Virus record (IMG/VR): IMGVR_UViG_3300013093_000225
Location: 1-26,869 of that record
Strand: one strand, 5' to 3'
From: a virus
Length of the DNA stretch: 26,869 nt
Shown here: piece by piece, positions 11,788 through 20,577 of the stretch
How positions within the stretch are numbered: position 1 is the stretch's first letter
Layout of the letters: every line of letters starts with the position of its first letter
The notes under the pieces: generated by a model
Databases searched by the model: none
The model's input: the letters and a program-made list of their open reading frames with translations, nothing else
What the model was told of the DNA's origin: nothing
Program-made: the position numbers and the translations under genes

Positions 11788-12087
11788 ATGGCTTACGAAC
11801 AGCGCGACAACAGTGGATCTCTATTTAAAAATACCTATAAACAGCGAGATAATCAGCCGGATTATACGGGTAATGCCGTTGTAGATGGTTCAGATTACCG
11901 TGTAAGTGCTTGGGTGAAAGATGGAAGCAAAGGTAAATTTTTCTCCCTTTCGTTTACACCTAAAGATGCAATGGGCGAAAGTGCAGCCGCCCCGACAGCG
12001 CCTTCCTCACCGAGTAAGACAACGACGAAAGCACCAGTCAAGCGTGAGGTAATTGAGGATGAAATCGACGACGAAATACCTTTCTGA
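11788..12087 (+). CDS. SSB-tail protein, probable ssDNA-binding partner
   Basis: The 99-aa product begins with a short beta-rich part (GSLFKNTYKQRDNQPDYTGN and VSAWVKDGSKGKFFSLSF), then a Pro/Ser/Thr/Lys linker, and ends DEIDDEIPF. That acidic C-terminal tip is like that of single-stranded DNA-binding proteins, which use it to recruit repair proteins. The folded part is not a normal OB fold that I can confirm, but this family commonly follows recombinase genes in phages. I infer an SSB-like or SSB-tail decoy role. It starts 1 base after ERF and overlaps the next gene. Confidence 0.75.
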   Translation: MAYEQRDNSGSLFKNTYKQRDNQPDYTGNAVVDGSDYRVSAWVKDGSKGKFFSLSFTPKDAMGESAAAPTAPSSPSKTTTKAPVKREVIEDEIDDEIPF

Positions 12088-12295
12088 GCAAAGTGGAACT
12101 GAATATATTGTTCTTTCTTATCGTACCGATAAGCATGGCCATGTGCGCAAGACAAAACTGGGCAAAGGTTTTACTGGTCGCAAAGAAGGAACAATTAACG
12201 TCAACTTTGAAGCTGTCCCATTGCCTAATCAGGATGGGGAGTGTTGGGTATCTTTAGTTCCATATGACCCTAACTTTGGTGAGCAATACGAATGA
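12059..12295 (+). CDS. Hypothetical protein, 78 aa
   Basis: Start is placed at ATG 12059, which has GTGAGG about 9 bases upstream; a TTG two codons earlier is the alternative. It overlaps the SSB-tail gene by 29 bases in another frame. The 78-aa product is basic at first and beta-rich (GTEYIVLSYRTDKHGHVRKT; INVNFEAVPLPNQDGECWVS). No family is recognised. Its stop overlaps the next start (ATGA at 12292). Confidence 0.65.
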   Translation: MKSTTKYLSEQSGTEYIVLSYRTDKHGHVRKTKLGKGFTGRKEGTINVNFEAVPLPNQDGECWVSLVPYDPNFGEQYE

Positions 12296-12630
12296 CCCAA
12301 TTTATATCCGATGAAATGATGGAAGAAGCCTTATTGTTTCTCGCCAATCATAGTTCTCTTGGTGCAGAAGCCAGAGCAAATCGGTTTAAAGCGGAGCATG
12401 CGCGCAAGAGGATCAGAGCCAATCTGATCCTCACTTCTGAAGAAAAGACATCTGCTATGAAAGAAGCATGGGCAGAACAGCATGAGCGATACGCCGAAGC
12501 TGTAAATGATGAAGCTGAAGCTATACGATTTGATGAATATTTTCGCGCTGAACGTAACCGCGCCGATTCGATTATTGAGGCTTGGAGATCTGAGCAAGCC
12601 AATCAAAGAGCCGGAACAAACTTCAAATGA
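12292..12630 (+). CDS. Hypothetical helical protein, 112 aa
   Basis: The 112-aa protein is almost wholly helical and charged, with EEALLFLANHSSLGAEARAN near the N-terminus and a second half rich in Glu, Ala and Arg (AEAIRFDEYFRAERNRADSI). This resembles small phage proteins found beside ERF and Gp157 genes, for which no function is known. ATGA overlaps occur at both ends, indicating tight translational coupling within the recombination operon. Confidence 0.75.
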   Translation: MTQFISDEMMEEALLFLANHSSLGAEARANRFKAEHARKRIRANLILTSEEKTSAMKEAWAEQHERYAEAVNDEAEAIRFDEYFRAERNRADSIIEAWRSEQANQRAGTNFK

Positions 12631-13166
12631 CCTTGAATGATATTGTGACAATTCCTTTTTCAGAAGAGGATGTTGCATATGTTAAACACATGGCAAGGCT
12701 GCGAAACGGTGGCCCCGGCAATGATGGTAAACCAGACAAAAGTTCTGCTTTTAAAGTAAGAAACCAAACGTCTGAAGAAAACCATGTTTTAGGATTGTTC
12801 GCAGAGGTTGCAGTCTCGCGGTATTTAGATGCCCCATTTGATGAATCAATCTATTTCGGCGGCGATGGCGGCAAACCTGACATTGTTTTGAAGAATTTAA
12901 AGATTGAAGTCAGGGCCACTAAATTTTACCCGCCAATTCTAAAATTCAACGATTTAGTTACATCGCAAGCTAATGTTTATATATTGTGCCGAGTTGGCCC
13001 GTTAGATTCACTACGATCATTTGTAGAAATATGGGGGTGCGTAAGTAAGAAACGATTCTTAAAAGAACATACTCAACAAGATTTTGGATATGGATCACGG
13101 TTTGTCATGCAAGCGGAACAGTTATCGCCTATGACAGCTATGAAAGAATATCTGGAGGTTTCATGA
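12627..13166 (+). CDS. PD-(D/E)XK-like nuclease fold protein (putative)
   Basis: In this 179-aa protein an alpha helix with E60 (GLFAEVAVSRYLD) precedes D85 (GKPDIVL) and IEVRAT (E94-x-R96), the order expected of a PD-(D/E)XK nuclease core with Arg in place of the usual Lys. If the substitution is real the enzyme may be weak or inactive, or use another Lys such as K99. Similar proteins annotated as hypothetical occur in phage recombination operons. The nuclease reading is inference from motif spacing. It is coupled to neighbours by ATGA overlaps at 12627 and 13163. Confidence 0.65.
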   Translation: MTLNDIVTIPFSEEDVAYVKHMARLRNGGPGNDGKPDKSSAFKVRNQTSEENHVLGLFAEVAVSRYLDAPFDESIYFGGDGGKPDIVLKNLKIEVRATKFYPPILKFNDLVTSQANVYILCRVGPLDSLRSFVEIWGCVSKKRFLKEHTQQDFGYGSRFVMQAEQLSPMTAMKEYLEVS

Positions 13167-13519
13167 CTGAAGATATGGGAACTACTGCAAGAGGTAATTT
13201 ATCTGGCAAACGAAAGCTTGCCATATGGGAACGAGAAAGAGGATGCTGCATGGAATGCGGCGTCAAGCTCATGACTGGGCAATTTATATATGAGCATGTC
13301 CGTGCCTTAGAATTAGGCGGAACTGATACAGATGACAATATCAGGCTAACATGCAAGCCTTGCGCAAAAGAAAAGACAAAAAAGGATCACAAAATGGCGG
13401 CAAAAGCAAAAAGAGTGAAACAAAATTACTTAGGTTTAAAACAGTCGCGCTCACCACTCCCATGTGGTAAGATGTCTAAATGGAAAAAGAAGATGGATGG
13501 TACCGTCGTCCCGCGTTGA
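13163..13519 (+). CDS. HNH endonuclease
   Basis: The 118-aa protein shows an HNH fold: C29-x2-C32 in the first zinc knuckle, H45 in FIYEHVRALELGG, N59 in TDDNIRLTC, and C64-x2-C67 (CKPC) with H76. Metal-binding and catalytic residues all appear present. HNH proteins of this size in phages can be free-standing nucleases or packaging-associated nickases. A packaging role needs proximity to terminase and this one lies within the recombination operon, so a DNA-processing or homing role is equally possible. The C-terminal 40 residues are very basic. Confidence 0.85.
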   Translation: MTEDMGTTARGNLSGKRKLAIWERERGCCMECGVKLMTGQFIYEHVRALELGGTDTDDNIRLTCKPCAKEKTKKDHKMAAKAKRVKQNYLGLKQSRSPLPCGKMSKWKKKMDGTVVPR

Positions 13520-13524
13520 GCGTG

Positions 13525-13944
13525 ATGAAACTATCCGCCCCACTTCTTGCTGCATTGCTTGTTACAGGGTGTGAAACAACAAGCTATTCAGCACAACCGA
13601 CCCTGCATGAAATGATTCGTGTGGCAGCGGTTTCGCATGACATCAATCCAGAGATTGCTCTTGGCTTGGTTGATGTTGAAAGCACATTCAAACCCAACAT
13701 AATTAAAGATGGTAACTACGGACTTATGCAAATACGCATAGGTACAGCTAGAGCTATGGGTTTTAGGGGGTCGTTCACTGAACTACTGATACCCGAAAAC
13801 AACCTTGAGTATGGTATGCGGTATCTACACTATTGTTATATGAAACACGGGGAAGATAGGCTTGCGCTTGGTTGTTATAATGGTTCAACCTCGCCAAAGA
13901 ACCGCTATCCTCGTCGCGTTATGCAAGCATCATCTAAATACTAA
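13525..13944 (+). CDS. Lipoprotein lytic transglycosylase (SLT fold)
   Basis: I start at ATG 13525, 5 bases after the HNH stop, because it yields a proper lipoprotein signal peptide: MKLSAPLLAALLVTGC with lipobox LVTGC and lipidated C16. The upstream ATG 13480 would add 15 charged residues. The mature part is a small SLT domain with catalytic E52 (VDVESTFKP) and GLMQI (66-70). It would cleave peptidoglycan glycan strands while anchored to a membrane. It could support lysis together with the endolysin at 24410, or local wall opening. Its 3' end overlaps the convergent virion gene by 4 bp. Confidence 0.8.
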   Translation: MKLSAPLLAALLVTGCETTSYSAQPTLHEMIRVAAVSHDINPEIALGLVDVESTFKPNIIKDGNYGLMQIRIGTARAMGFRGSFTELLIPENNLEYGMRYLHYCYMKHGEDRLALGCYNGSTSPKNRYPRRVMQASSKY

Positions 13945-16187
13945 GCAGCAACACTGCGTGCCACATGGAGCGCCTGCACAATAGCATCGTCTGGCATGCT
14001 AAGCATTTGTTCCGTGTGGTGCGCCAATAGCTTCTGATTCCGCATTGATTCGCTAACAAGCTTATCTGCCGCCTTATCAATGACAGATCCGCCACTAGCC
14101 CTTTGTTCACGAGGATTAGCATTTGCAGCATTGACACCCGTCATAGTCAAAAGGGTGTGATTTAAGAATGGCTCTAGTTTTTCAATTGTAGATCTGACCG
14201 CAGGTGTCGTTTCTGCCAACTTTGAAAGTTCAAGAATTTTATTTTTGTCACCCGAAGCAAGCGTTTCTGCAACTTGTGTAGCAATACGTTTTTGCGCCAA
14301 ACTTATTGTGCCTTGCACAGCTTTATTTGCCAACCACCCACCTATACCTACACCAGCGCCGACACCCGCTGATGTTGTGGTTAAACCTGCAAAAAGACCC
14401 GGAGTTGCGGAGGCAATATCAACTAAATATCTTCCCCAACCGGGCTTGGCGGAATCTGCTAGATTTGCGCTTAACTCAATCCGTTGCACATCATGAGTCA
14501 TATTTTCCAAATCAACCATTGTTTGAATTTGGTTGGCTTGGGTTCCATTTTTAGATGGAAAAACATCGTTTAGTTTGCCTACAGATGATGCTTTATCAAG
14601 GCCTGTCAAAAGCTTATCAACTCCGCCCCTTGCTTTGTCTTGCATGGCAGAAACGAAACCTTCTTGGAATAATCCTAAATTTCCAGCGTCGTAATTTGAT
14701 AGTGCTTTTCTAGCACCCGCAGCATCAAAAGTGTTAAAACTTGAAGCGTAATTGTATCCAGCTTGCAAAGCATTTTTGGCTTTAAAGAAACCAGACGCGC
14801 CGTTGAGAGCAACACCGTATTCAGGATTTTGAGAAATTAAATCATCTCTTAAACCATCGCGCAAATCTTCCAAACGCCCAGCAAGATTATTTTGGCCCTT
14901 TTGATATGCTTCATTCACGCTGTCATCAAGGTTTTGTTTAACTTGGTCCCAATATTTTAAATTACCATTATACCCACCAAGTTCTTTTGTGGCTTTTTTA
15001 ATTGCATCTTCTGCTAATGGGTTCCCAATAACGCTTTGGACAAATGGAGATTCCACATCCCCAGCCATTGGATCATTAAGTGCTTTTTTGTAATTGATAT
15101 CATTATCAACCTTCTGTTGCGCAGAAATGTTTTCTTTTGTTTGTCCAGCATCAATATCTTTGCCCAATATTTCATTGAGGTTTGAATTGACGCGAGTTGC
15201 CGCCTGTTCGCCGCGTTGCGTTATAAAATCATTAATTTTCTTTGCTGCTTCTCTGGCGGGGCCAGTAACATTTGGCGCGATTAACTGCTGATCTTGACCA
15301 CCAGTAACATCATAAACCGACATTGGCTTTTGCGCTGCTATAGCATCTTGAATTTCTTGATCTGTCGGCGCTCTATTGTTTTCACGCGCAAGCTTAATCG
15401 CCTGAGCAATTCTTGTATTTGCTGCTTCGTTAGGATCTAAAATATTACCAACGACTTTTTTGCCTTGAATAGCAACTTCGCCAGTTACGCCTCCGGCAAG
15501 AGATCCTAAAATACCCAAAGCAGTTCTTGTGGTAGGGTCAGTTAAACCAATCATGTCTGCGGCTTTGTCAGCACCCTCGACACCAGCTAAAGCCCCTGCA
15601 CCACGGATAGCTTTTTCGGCCAGTTTCCCCTTGCCAAACATGCCGGGGGCCATGACATCTATTGCCGTTTGAGTAAATTGACCCGGAGGGGTTTGGGATT
15701 GATATGCTGGCCCAACTGGCAAAACCTGTCTGGCATACGGATCAACTGCTTGCGCAATTTCTTGCGTAGAATAAGGTCGGCCCTGCTCATTGGTAGCGCG
15801 AGCCATATCAACGGCTTTATTTACCAAATCAATTCGGGCTTTGCCTTCGGGGGTATCTGTATCGCCGCGAGCAGCATTGTATAATTTAACCGCCCCGACT
15901 TCAGTCGCAGCCACACCATTTTCAATGGCTTTTGAAACAAAATTCAACAAATCTGCAGGTGCATTCACCACGCCAATAGGAAGACGTTCAGTGGCCGCTA
16001 ACGCACTTTTGGGAACATCATAAGTAGGACGCAAGTCTGGCCGCGCAGACAACATACCAAGATCTGCGTCAGACAAAACAGGCTTACTAGGCAATGTTGC
16101 AACCGGAACTTCTGCTGGTTTCTTAGTTGAAACCATTCCCAAGTCTTCATCACTCAAGAGATCTGGTTGCGGCGCTTGATCCGTCAT
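13941..16187 (-). CDS. Candidate internal virion/ejection protein, 748 aa
   Basis: This large protein is last in the leftward structural operon. Its N-terminus has a duplicated motif, LLSDEDLGMV and VLSDADLGML, of a kind seen at the N-termini of phage internal virion proteins. The middle is helical, with Ala/Gly-rich hydrophobic segments (ALGILGSLAGGVTGEVAI and GLTTTSAGVGAGVGIGGWLA) that could insert in membranes. Near the C-terminus, RASGGSV (696-702) precedes a conserved-looking helix ending DDAIVQALHVARSVAA. Length, position and composition fit a podoviral DNA-ejection protein, but the family is not certain. Its start overlaps the stop of the 1268-aa gene by 4 bp. Confidence 0.65.
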   Translation of the reverse strand: MTDQAPQPDLLSDEDLGMVSTKKPAEVPVATLPSKPVLSDADLGMLSARPDLRPTYDVPKSALAATERLPIGVVNAPADLLNFVSKAIENGVAATEVGAVKLYNAARGDTDTPEGKARIDLVNKAVDMARATNEQGRPYSTQEIAQAVDPYARQVLPVGPAYQSQTPPGQFTQTAIDVMAPGMFGKGKLAEKAIRGAGALAGVEGADKAADMIGLTDPTTRTALGILGSLAGGVTGEVAIQGKKVVGNILDPNEAANTRIAQAIKLARENNRAPTDQEIQDAIAAQKPMSVYDVTGGQDQQLIAPNVTGPAREAAKKINDFITQRGEQAATRVNSNLNEILGKDIDAGQTKENISAQQKVDNDINYKKALNDPMAGDVESPFVQSVIGNPLAEDAIKKATKELGGYNGNLKYWDQVKQNLDDSVNEAYQKGQNNLAGRLEDLRDGLRDDLISQNPEYGVALNGASGFFKAKNALQAGYNYASSFNTFDAAGARKALSNYDAGNLGLFQEGFVSAMQDKARGGVDKLLTGLDKASSVGKLNDVFPSKNGTQANQIQTMVDLENMTHDVQRIELSANLADSAKPGWGRYLVDIASATPGLFAGLTTTSAGVGAGVGIGGWLANKAVQGTISLAQKRIATQVAETLASGDKNKILELSKLAETTPAVRSTIEKLEPFLNHTLLTMTGVNAANANPREQRASGGSVIDKAADKLVSESMRNQKLLAHHTEQMLSMPDDAIVQALHVARSVAA

Positions 16188-19100
16188 TGTGGAGTAAATC
16201 CTTTAATTGAATTTCTGTCCCAACCTTTACCCGCCCAAGTAGCAATAACGCCATTGGGGTATTGTGCTTTCATATCGCCGCCAAGCTGTTCATTAGGAAT
16301 AACATACTGATACCCAGAACGCCGTAATCCAGAATCGGGTAGATCGCCCAACACTGGAGTGGTTGCTCTTCCATTATCTACAAATTTGCCAAAATCATTT
16401 TGGGGATCTTTTTGCCAATTTTGCAGAAATTGATTGTATTGAGCTTTTGTAGCCAACTTGCCATCTGTGGCACGCCAGTTGTTATAATCATTATAAAATT
16501 GATCTTCGTAATCCATTGCTCCCTTAGCAAATCCAATGATGTTTCGGTTTGTTTTTGGTTGCAAATCTGGATTCATATTAGCCTGTTTTTCGCCGCTTAT
16601 TGTAGTCGCCAACAAACGGCCACCCAAGTCTTTAACTCGATCAAACATGGCTTGGGCAGAATCTTTTGCAAATGTCTCATAATTAGGAGAATCGCTATCT
16701 AATTTGTATTTATCTACATTTAATCCCAATGCATCTGCGTAGGCTGGCAATTTAGCTTTAATGTCACTTAATTTACCGCTTTGCCATGCGGACAAAATTT
16801 CTGAAGCATCGTTGATACGCGCCCTAGCCTGAGGACGTGTTTCAGCTTTAGATGCAAATTCATCATCAAGCTTATTCATATCCGCAACGCTAGTTTTTAA
16901 AACTTCCGCTTCTGCAGCTCTTTTTTGTGCAGCGGCAACGGCTGTTGGAGATGGGGCATAACCAGCAGGCTCACCTGTGTCGGGGTTGATTAATTTTGTA
17001 GCGCGTTGCCCAGTAGCGATTTCATCAGCTATTTTCCGATTGGCGGCAACTTGCTCAAGAGCTTGTTTTGCTTCTGTTTCCCGCGATTTGCCGAACCCTG
17101 ACAAAAAGTTATATTCTTTCATTGCATCATCGGCAAGACTGTTAAAATATTCAGGAGTTGCATCAGGCGCTATGTCAGGAAAAGCCGCTGACTTTTGTGG
17201 AGTTCCCTTAATTTCAGCAACTTGAATTTTAGGCATAGATGTATCAACATCTCCCTCTCCCGCTCCGAGGGTGGAAGAAATTAATTTAGTAATATCTGAT
17301 TTTTGTTGGATGGCATCTGGTTCAGGCATGGAAATATCCGCACTAGCTAAACCACTTTGTTCAGTTCCACCTAAGGCAAGACCAACTCTACCTCCTTTTG
17401 CACGCGCAGGTGGTGTTCCACCAATAACAAAAGAACTTAACCCCGGAGGAAGTTTTAACATTGCAGCACTATTTTCATAAATATTTATAAATTGTTCTTT
17501 GGAAATATTTTCGTTTGTTTCAATATTTTTATAAAATCCCCCTCTTTGCGGTTCATATTTTTGTTGTAATTTGTTCAATAACTCAAAACCGTTCTTGATT
17601 TGTTCTTGATTTAATTGCTGCCCACGAAGTCCTAGTTCGCCCTGTTGATAAGCAGCAGTATTCGCATCGGCATATGCCTTAAGCGCGTCTTCTTGGAGCT
17701 TTGTTTGATAATCGCGAAGAGATTTTGTTGCGTTATAATATGTTCCCAATCCTTCTTGAGCGCCTTCACCAACTGCAACGAAAGGATTAGTAGATTTGCT
17801 GCCAAGCATACCCAAGCCAGCAGCCATAACACCAAGATTTGCTTCATCCGATAACGGATGGCCAACAATCATTTCTGCAAGCGTTCTTGGTTTGTTTGGG
17901 TCTGGTGGGGCTTGAAGATTTTGTAGCGTTTGGTTTATTTGACTCCCCATAGATGCAAGTTGGCTGCTATATCCGCCAACGCCGCCGGAGTCGCCATCAT
18001 CTCCTGCATAACCTTTGCGGCCAACTACGCCACCAGATGCAAAATTATAGTCTGCAGCGGACTGCGGAACCCAATTTGCGTATTTTGCTGTTATATCAGC
18101 AGATGTTGGGGAATATGGCGAAAACAATCCGCCAAACGCAGATTTGATATTAGCGCGTTGCCCCGGCGTGGTCGTCGCGGATTTAATGATAGATGTAAGA
18201 TCAGGACTATCATCCTTGATTGCGGATGCTCTAGGTTCAGTTGTCCAACCTGTACGTACTTTTTGTACGTTAGCAAGAGGCATAATATCAGCAAGAGTTA
18301 ATGGTGTCTGAGACCCGCCACTTGGTTGGTAAGTGTATGGAATATCGCTAAAATACGTTGATTCAACCCCGCCCCGCAAAGCGTAATTAGCCCGACCCAA
18401 TCCTTCATGGACTGCCCCACCCATAGAATCAGCCAAGCCACCGCGTGCAAAATGGCCCTTATCAGCAGCATGTTTGGTTGCATCATCGTAGTTAAGATAA
18501 CGCATGCCTTTGTCGTCTTTATGGACAGCAGAGGGATTGTGCTTTTCAACTTCCTGCGCGCTTAAGCCCATGCGCGTCGTGTCGTCGCCCTTGTAATTAT
18601 ACTTATAAATGTTTTGGCCATCGAAGGTTTTGCCAACAGGCTCCATGTTTTCCTTGAACCGTTCATCGGATCCAAGCAAACCTGTCTGTCCTAAAGCTAA
18701 GGTTCCACCAATAATAGATGAAAGCATATTGCCTGTTGGCTGAGACGTAAGAGCCGTGCCACCGGATTGGCCACCAATTCCCAATAGCAAGTTAGCAAGC
18801 AATTGCTCATTCTGATACGGGAATGCCTGAGCAGCTTGGAACTGCTGTTGATTTGCGGTATCTGTTGCTTGTTGAACGCCGCGTTGAACCGCGCCAGCAC
18901 TCATTTGAGCTTGAGCACCTTGCAATGCAGCATTTTGCGCCCCAGTTCCTAATGCGGCCAATTGCTGTGATGTTGCTTGATCGATGCCAAATGCCTGACC
19001 AGCAAGACCAGCTTGAGCCTGCGCTGCGCCAACGTCTTGAGAATATGCTTGTTGACCGATATTGGCCAATTGCTGTGCTGTCTGCGAACCAGCGCCAAAA

Positions 19101-19990
19101 TTCTGTCCGGCCAAAGCAGCTTCTTCTTGGGCCGCAGATAGTCCTTGGCCAAAACCTTGCTGGCCCAATCCTGCGATCTGGTTAGCTTGGTTGGCCAATG
19201 CTGCACGATTGGCTTGGTCAGCACTAAGATTAACGCCTTGTTGTTGTTGGAATGCGCCTAAACCTTGCGCATAACCCTGATTAAGCAAATTGCCTAACAC
19301 ATTTCCAGTAGCTATGTTCTGTTGGCCCTGCAAAGCAGCACGAGCCAAATCAGCACGCTCACCACCAAAAGCACCTTGCGTAATTTGATTGCCAATTAAA
19401 CTCTGTTGGTCCATTTGCTGCTGTTGCTGCAATGGAGCAAGTGTACCCTGAACCACTTGGTTCATATATGGGTTCATGTATTGGCTTAATGCGTTTTGGC
19501 TAAATTGCTGAGCGTATACAGGAGCGGCTGCATTGCCAGCCAAATTGGTAGCTTGAGTAAGATAATTTTGGCCCTGCCCCAATGCAGCATTTACAGCAGA
19601 TTCTTGCTGTTGAACTTGAGGAGTTAACTGCGAATACGCGGAATTTAATACATTTGTTGCATTTTGGTTGTATTGGGAGCCTAATTGCTGCCCCAAACCA
19701 ACTTGACTATATGCAGCTTGAATTTCTGGTAATGCTAAAGCTTGGCCTTGATTGATATCGGTTGTAGCTTGAGCGTAATAAGGTTGAGCTAAGCCAGCTG
19801 AAGCATTTACATCTTGAATACCGGACTGCTCAGTGGGGGATAATCCCGCCACCATTTGGCCAGTATATTGTTGGTAAGGCTGGTTATATGTATTCCAAGC
19901 CAAACTGGATAATTTATCATAATTCGCCTGTACGTCGGCAGGTGGGAGCGTTGTCGTAGTAGATGTTGCTGTACCTGTAGAACCACACAC
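16184..19990 (-). CDS. Giant virion protein with internal S74-like chaperone domain, 1268 aa
   Basis: Start is GTG 19990 with a GGAG ribosome-binding site; the product begins MCGSTGTATS. Residues about 20-410 are Gln/Ala/Gly-rich and repetitive, including three approximate 36-40-aa repeats at 245-356. Residues 440-506 match an S74-type intramolecular chaperone: SDERFKENMEPVGK, IYKYNYKGD, MGLSAQEVEKHNPSAV and the closing YLNYDDAT. The Ser441/Lys446 pair has the S-x4-K spacing of the autocleaving dyad. About 760 residues follow, with FARGGL (514), FASGGVV (650) and RAKGGRV (863), then a helical C-terminal region. It is probably a tail, fibre or internal virion component; the exact role is not clear. 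Confidence 0.75.
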   Translation of the reverse strand: MCGSTGTATSTTTTLPPADVQANYDKLSSLAWNTYNQPYQQYTGQMVAGLSPTEQSGIQDVNASAGLAQPYYAQATTDINQGQALALPEIQAAYSQVGLGQQLGSQYNQNATNVLNSAYSQLTPQVQQQESAVNAALGQGQNYLTQATNLAGNAAAPVYAQQFSQNALSQYMNPYMNQVVQGTLAPLQQQQQMDQQSLIGNQITQGAFGGERADLARAALQGQQNIATGNVLGNLLNQGYAQGLGAFQQQQGVNLSADQANRAALANQANQIAGLGQQGFGQGLSAAQEEAALAGQNFGAGSQTAQQLANIGQQAYSQDVGAAQAQAGLAGQAFGIDQATSQQLAALGTGAQNAALQGAQAQMSAGAVQRGVQQATDTANQQQFQAAQAFPYQNEQLLANLLLGIGGQSGGTALTSQPTGNMLSSIIGGTLALGQTGLLGSDERFKENMEPVGKTFDGQNIYKYNYKGDDTTRMGLSAQEVEKHNPSAVHKDDKGMRYLNYDDATKHAADKGHFARGGLADSMGGAVHEGLGRANYALRGGVESTYFSDIPYTYQPSGGSQTPLTLADIMPLANVQKVRTGWTTEPRASAIKDDSPDLTSIIKSATTTPGQRANIKSAFGGLFSPYSPTSADITAKYANWVPQSAADYNFASGGVVGRKGYAGDDGDSGGVGGYSSQLASMGSQINQTLQNLQAPPDPNKPRTLAEMIVGHPLSDEANLGVMAAGLGMLGSKSTNPFVAVGEGAQEGLGTYYNATKSLRDYQTKLQEDALKAYADANTAAYQQGELGLRGQQLNQEQIKNGFELLNKLQQKYEPQRGGFYKNIETNENISKEQFINIYENSAAMLKLPPGLSSFVIGGTPPARAKGGRVGLALGGTEQSGLASADISMPEPDAIQQKSDITKLISSTLGAGEGDVDTSMPKIQVAEIKGTPQKSAAFPDIAPDATPEYFNSLADDAMKEYNFLSGFGKSRETEAKQALEQVAANRKIADEIATGQRATKLINPDTGEPAGYAPSPTAVAAAQKRAAEAEVLKTSVADMNKLDDEFASKAETRPQARARINDASEILSAWQSGKLSDIKAKLPAYADALGLNVDKYKLDSDSPNYETFAKDSAQAMFDRVKDLGGRLLATTISGEKQANMNPDLQPKTNRNIIGFAKGAMDYEDQFYNDYNNWRATDGKLATKAQYNQFLQNWQKDPQNDFGKFVDNGRATTPVLGDLPDSGLRRSGYQYVIPNEQLGGDMKAQYPNGVIATWAGKGWDRNSIKGFTPQ
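18923..19258 (-). repeat. Three tandem 36-40-aa repeats within 1268-aa protein
   Basis: Residues 245-284, 285-320 and 321-356 align as degenerate repeats. The last two are exactly 36 residues and share AAQ-x2-A-x-LAGQ-x-FG-x5-T-x-QQLA. They encode long Gln/Ala helices, likely a coiled or fibrous stalk. At DNA level the copies have diverged, so this is an old duplication. Confidence 0.65.
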
Positions 19991-20005
19991 GGCGAAACTC
20001 CAAAC

Positions 20006-20575
20006 TTAAGTATTTACGTCAACTTCATTCGGCGAAGCATTCTTAGCCCCGTATACGAAAAAAGCACCGATAGGCGTACCAAAGTGTTTCTGGTATAGCT
20101 CCACTTTAGCATTTGTTCTGTGATTTGACAAAACCCCAATCATAAGGGGCATTTCCAATCCATCCGCTGTATTTTTGGCAAATTCTATCATCTTATGCAG
20201 CCGAGATACAGTGGCATTTCTATATTCGGGGCGGACAAATACTGCTGATTCTTCCAAAAATGGCGTATCGGAATAGAAGTTCGTGGCAATCCGTAGCGCC
20301 GTCATGGCTTCCAAATTGCCTTTTGGACCTACCACGCCAATGATCCCGCCGTGTTTGTGCAAAAGTGGGCGCACATTGTGGCGAACTTTGGCTTCGTTAA
20401 ATTCAAACATGCCAATTTCTTGATGCATCAATTTGGCTAAAGTTATAACACCATCTTCGTCTTCAGGCTGGGCAACTCTTACCAAAGGCTCGGTAGTAAC
20501 ACGTTCATACTTAGGCATTCTTTTACGCGCACTCTTAGACAAGCGAACACGTTGTTTTTTAAACATTTCGTCCAT
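20006..20575 (-). CDS. GNAT-family acetyltransferase
   Basis: The 189-aa protein fits the GNAT fold: an N-terminal basic tail, then VRVAQPEDEDGVITLAKLMH (about 32-51), the beta-4 region EESAVFVRPEYRNATVSRLH (about 118-137), which contains the acetyl-CoA-binding turn in degenerate form, and a helix after it. Acetyltransferases of this kind are frequent among structural genes of podoviruses; suggested roles include modifying host RNA polymerase or virion proteins, none proven. It sits between the 1268-aa gene and a small virion-associated gene. Confidence 0.8.
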   Translation of the reverse strand: MDEMFKKQRVRLSKSARKRMPKYERVTTEPLVRVAQPEDEDGVITLAKLMHQEIGMFEFNEAKVRHNVRPLLHKHGGIIGVVGPKGNLEAMTALRIATNFYSDTPFLEESAVFVRPEYRNATVSRLHKMIEFAKNTADGLEMPLMIGVLSNHRTNAKVELYQKHFGTPIGAFFVYGAKNASPNEVDVNT

Positions 20576-20577
20576 TT

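Noticed and set aside
13480-13524. Longer start for the lytic transglycosylase
   Set aside because: It would bury the lipoprotein signal peptide behind 15 charged residues. Start 13525 gives a canonical signal peptide and lipobox.
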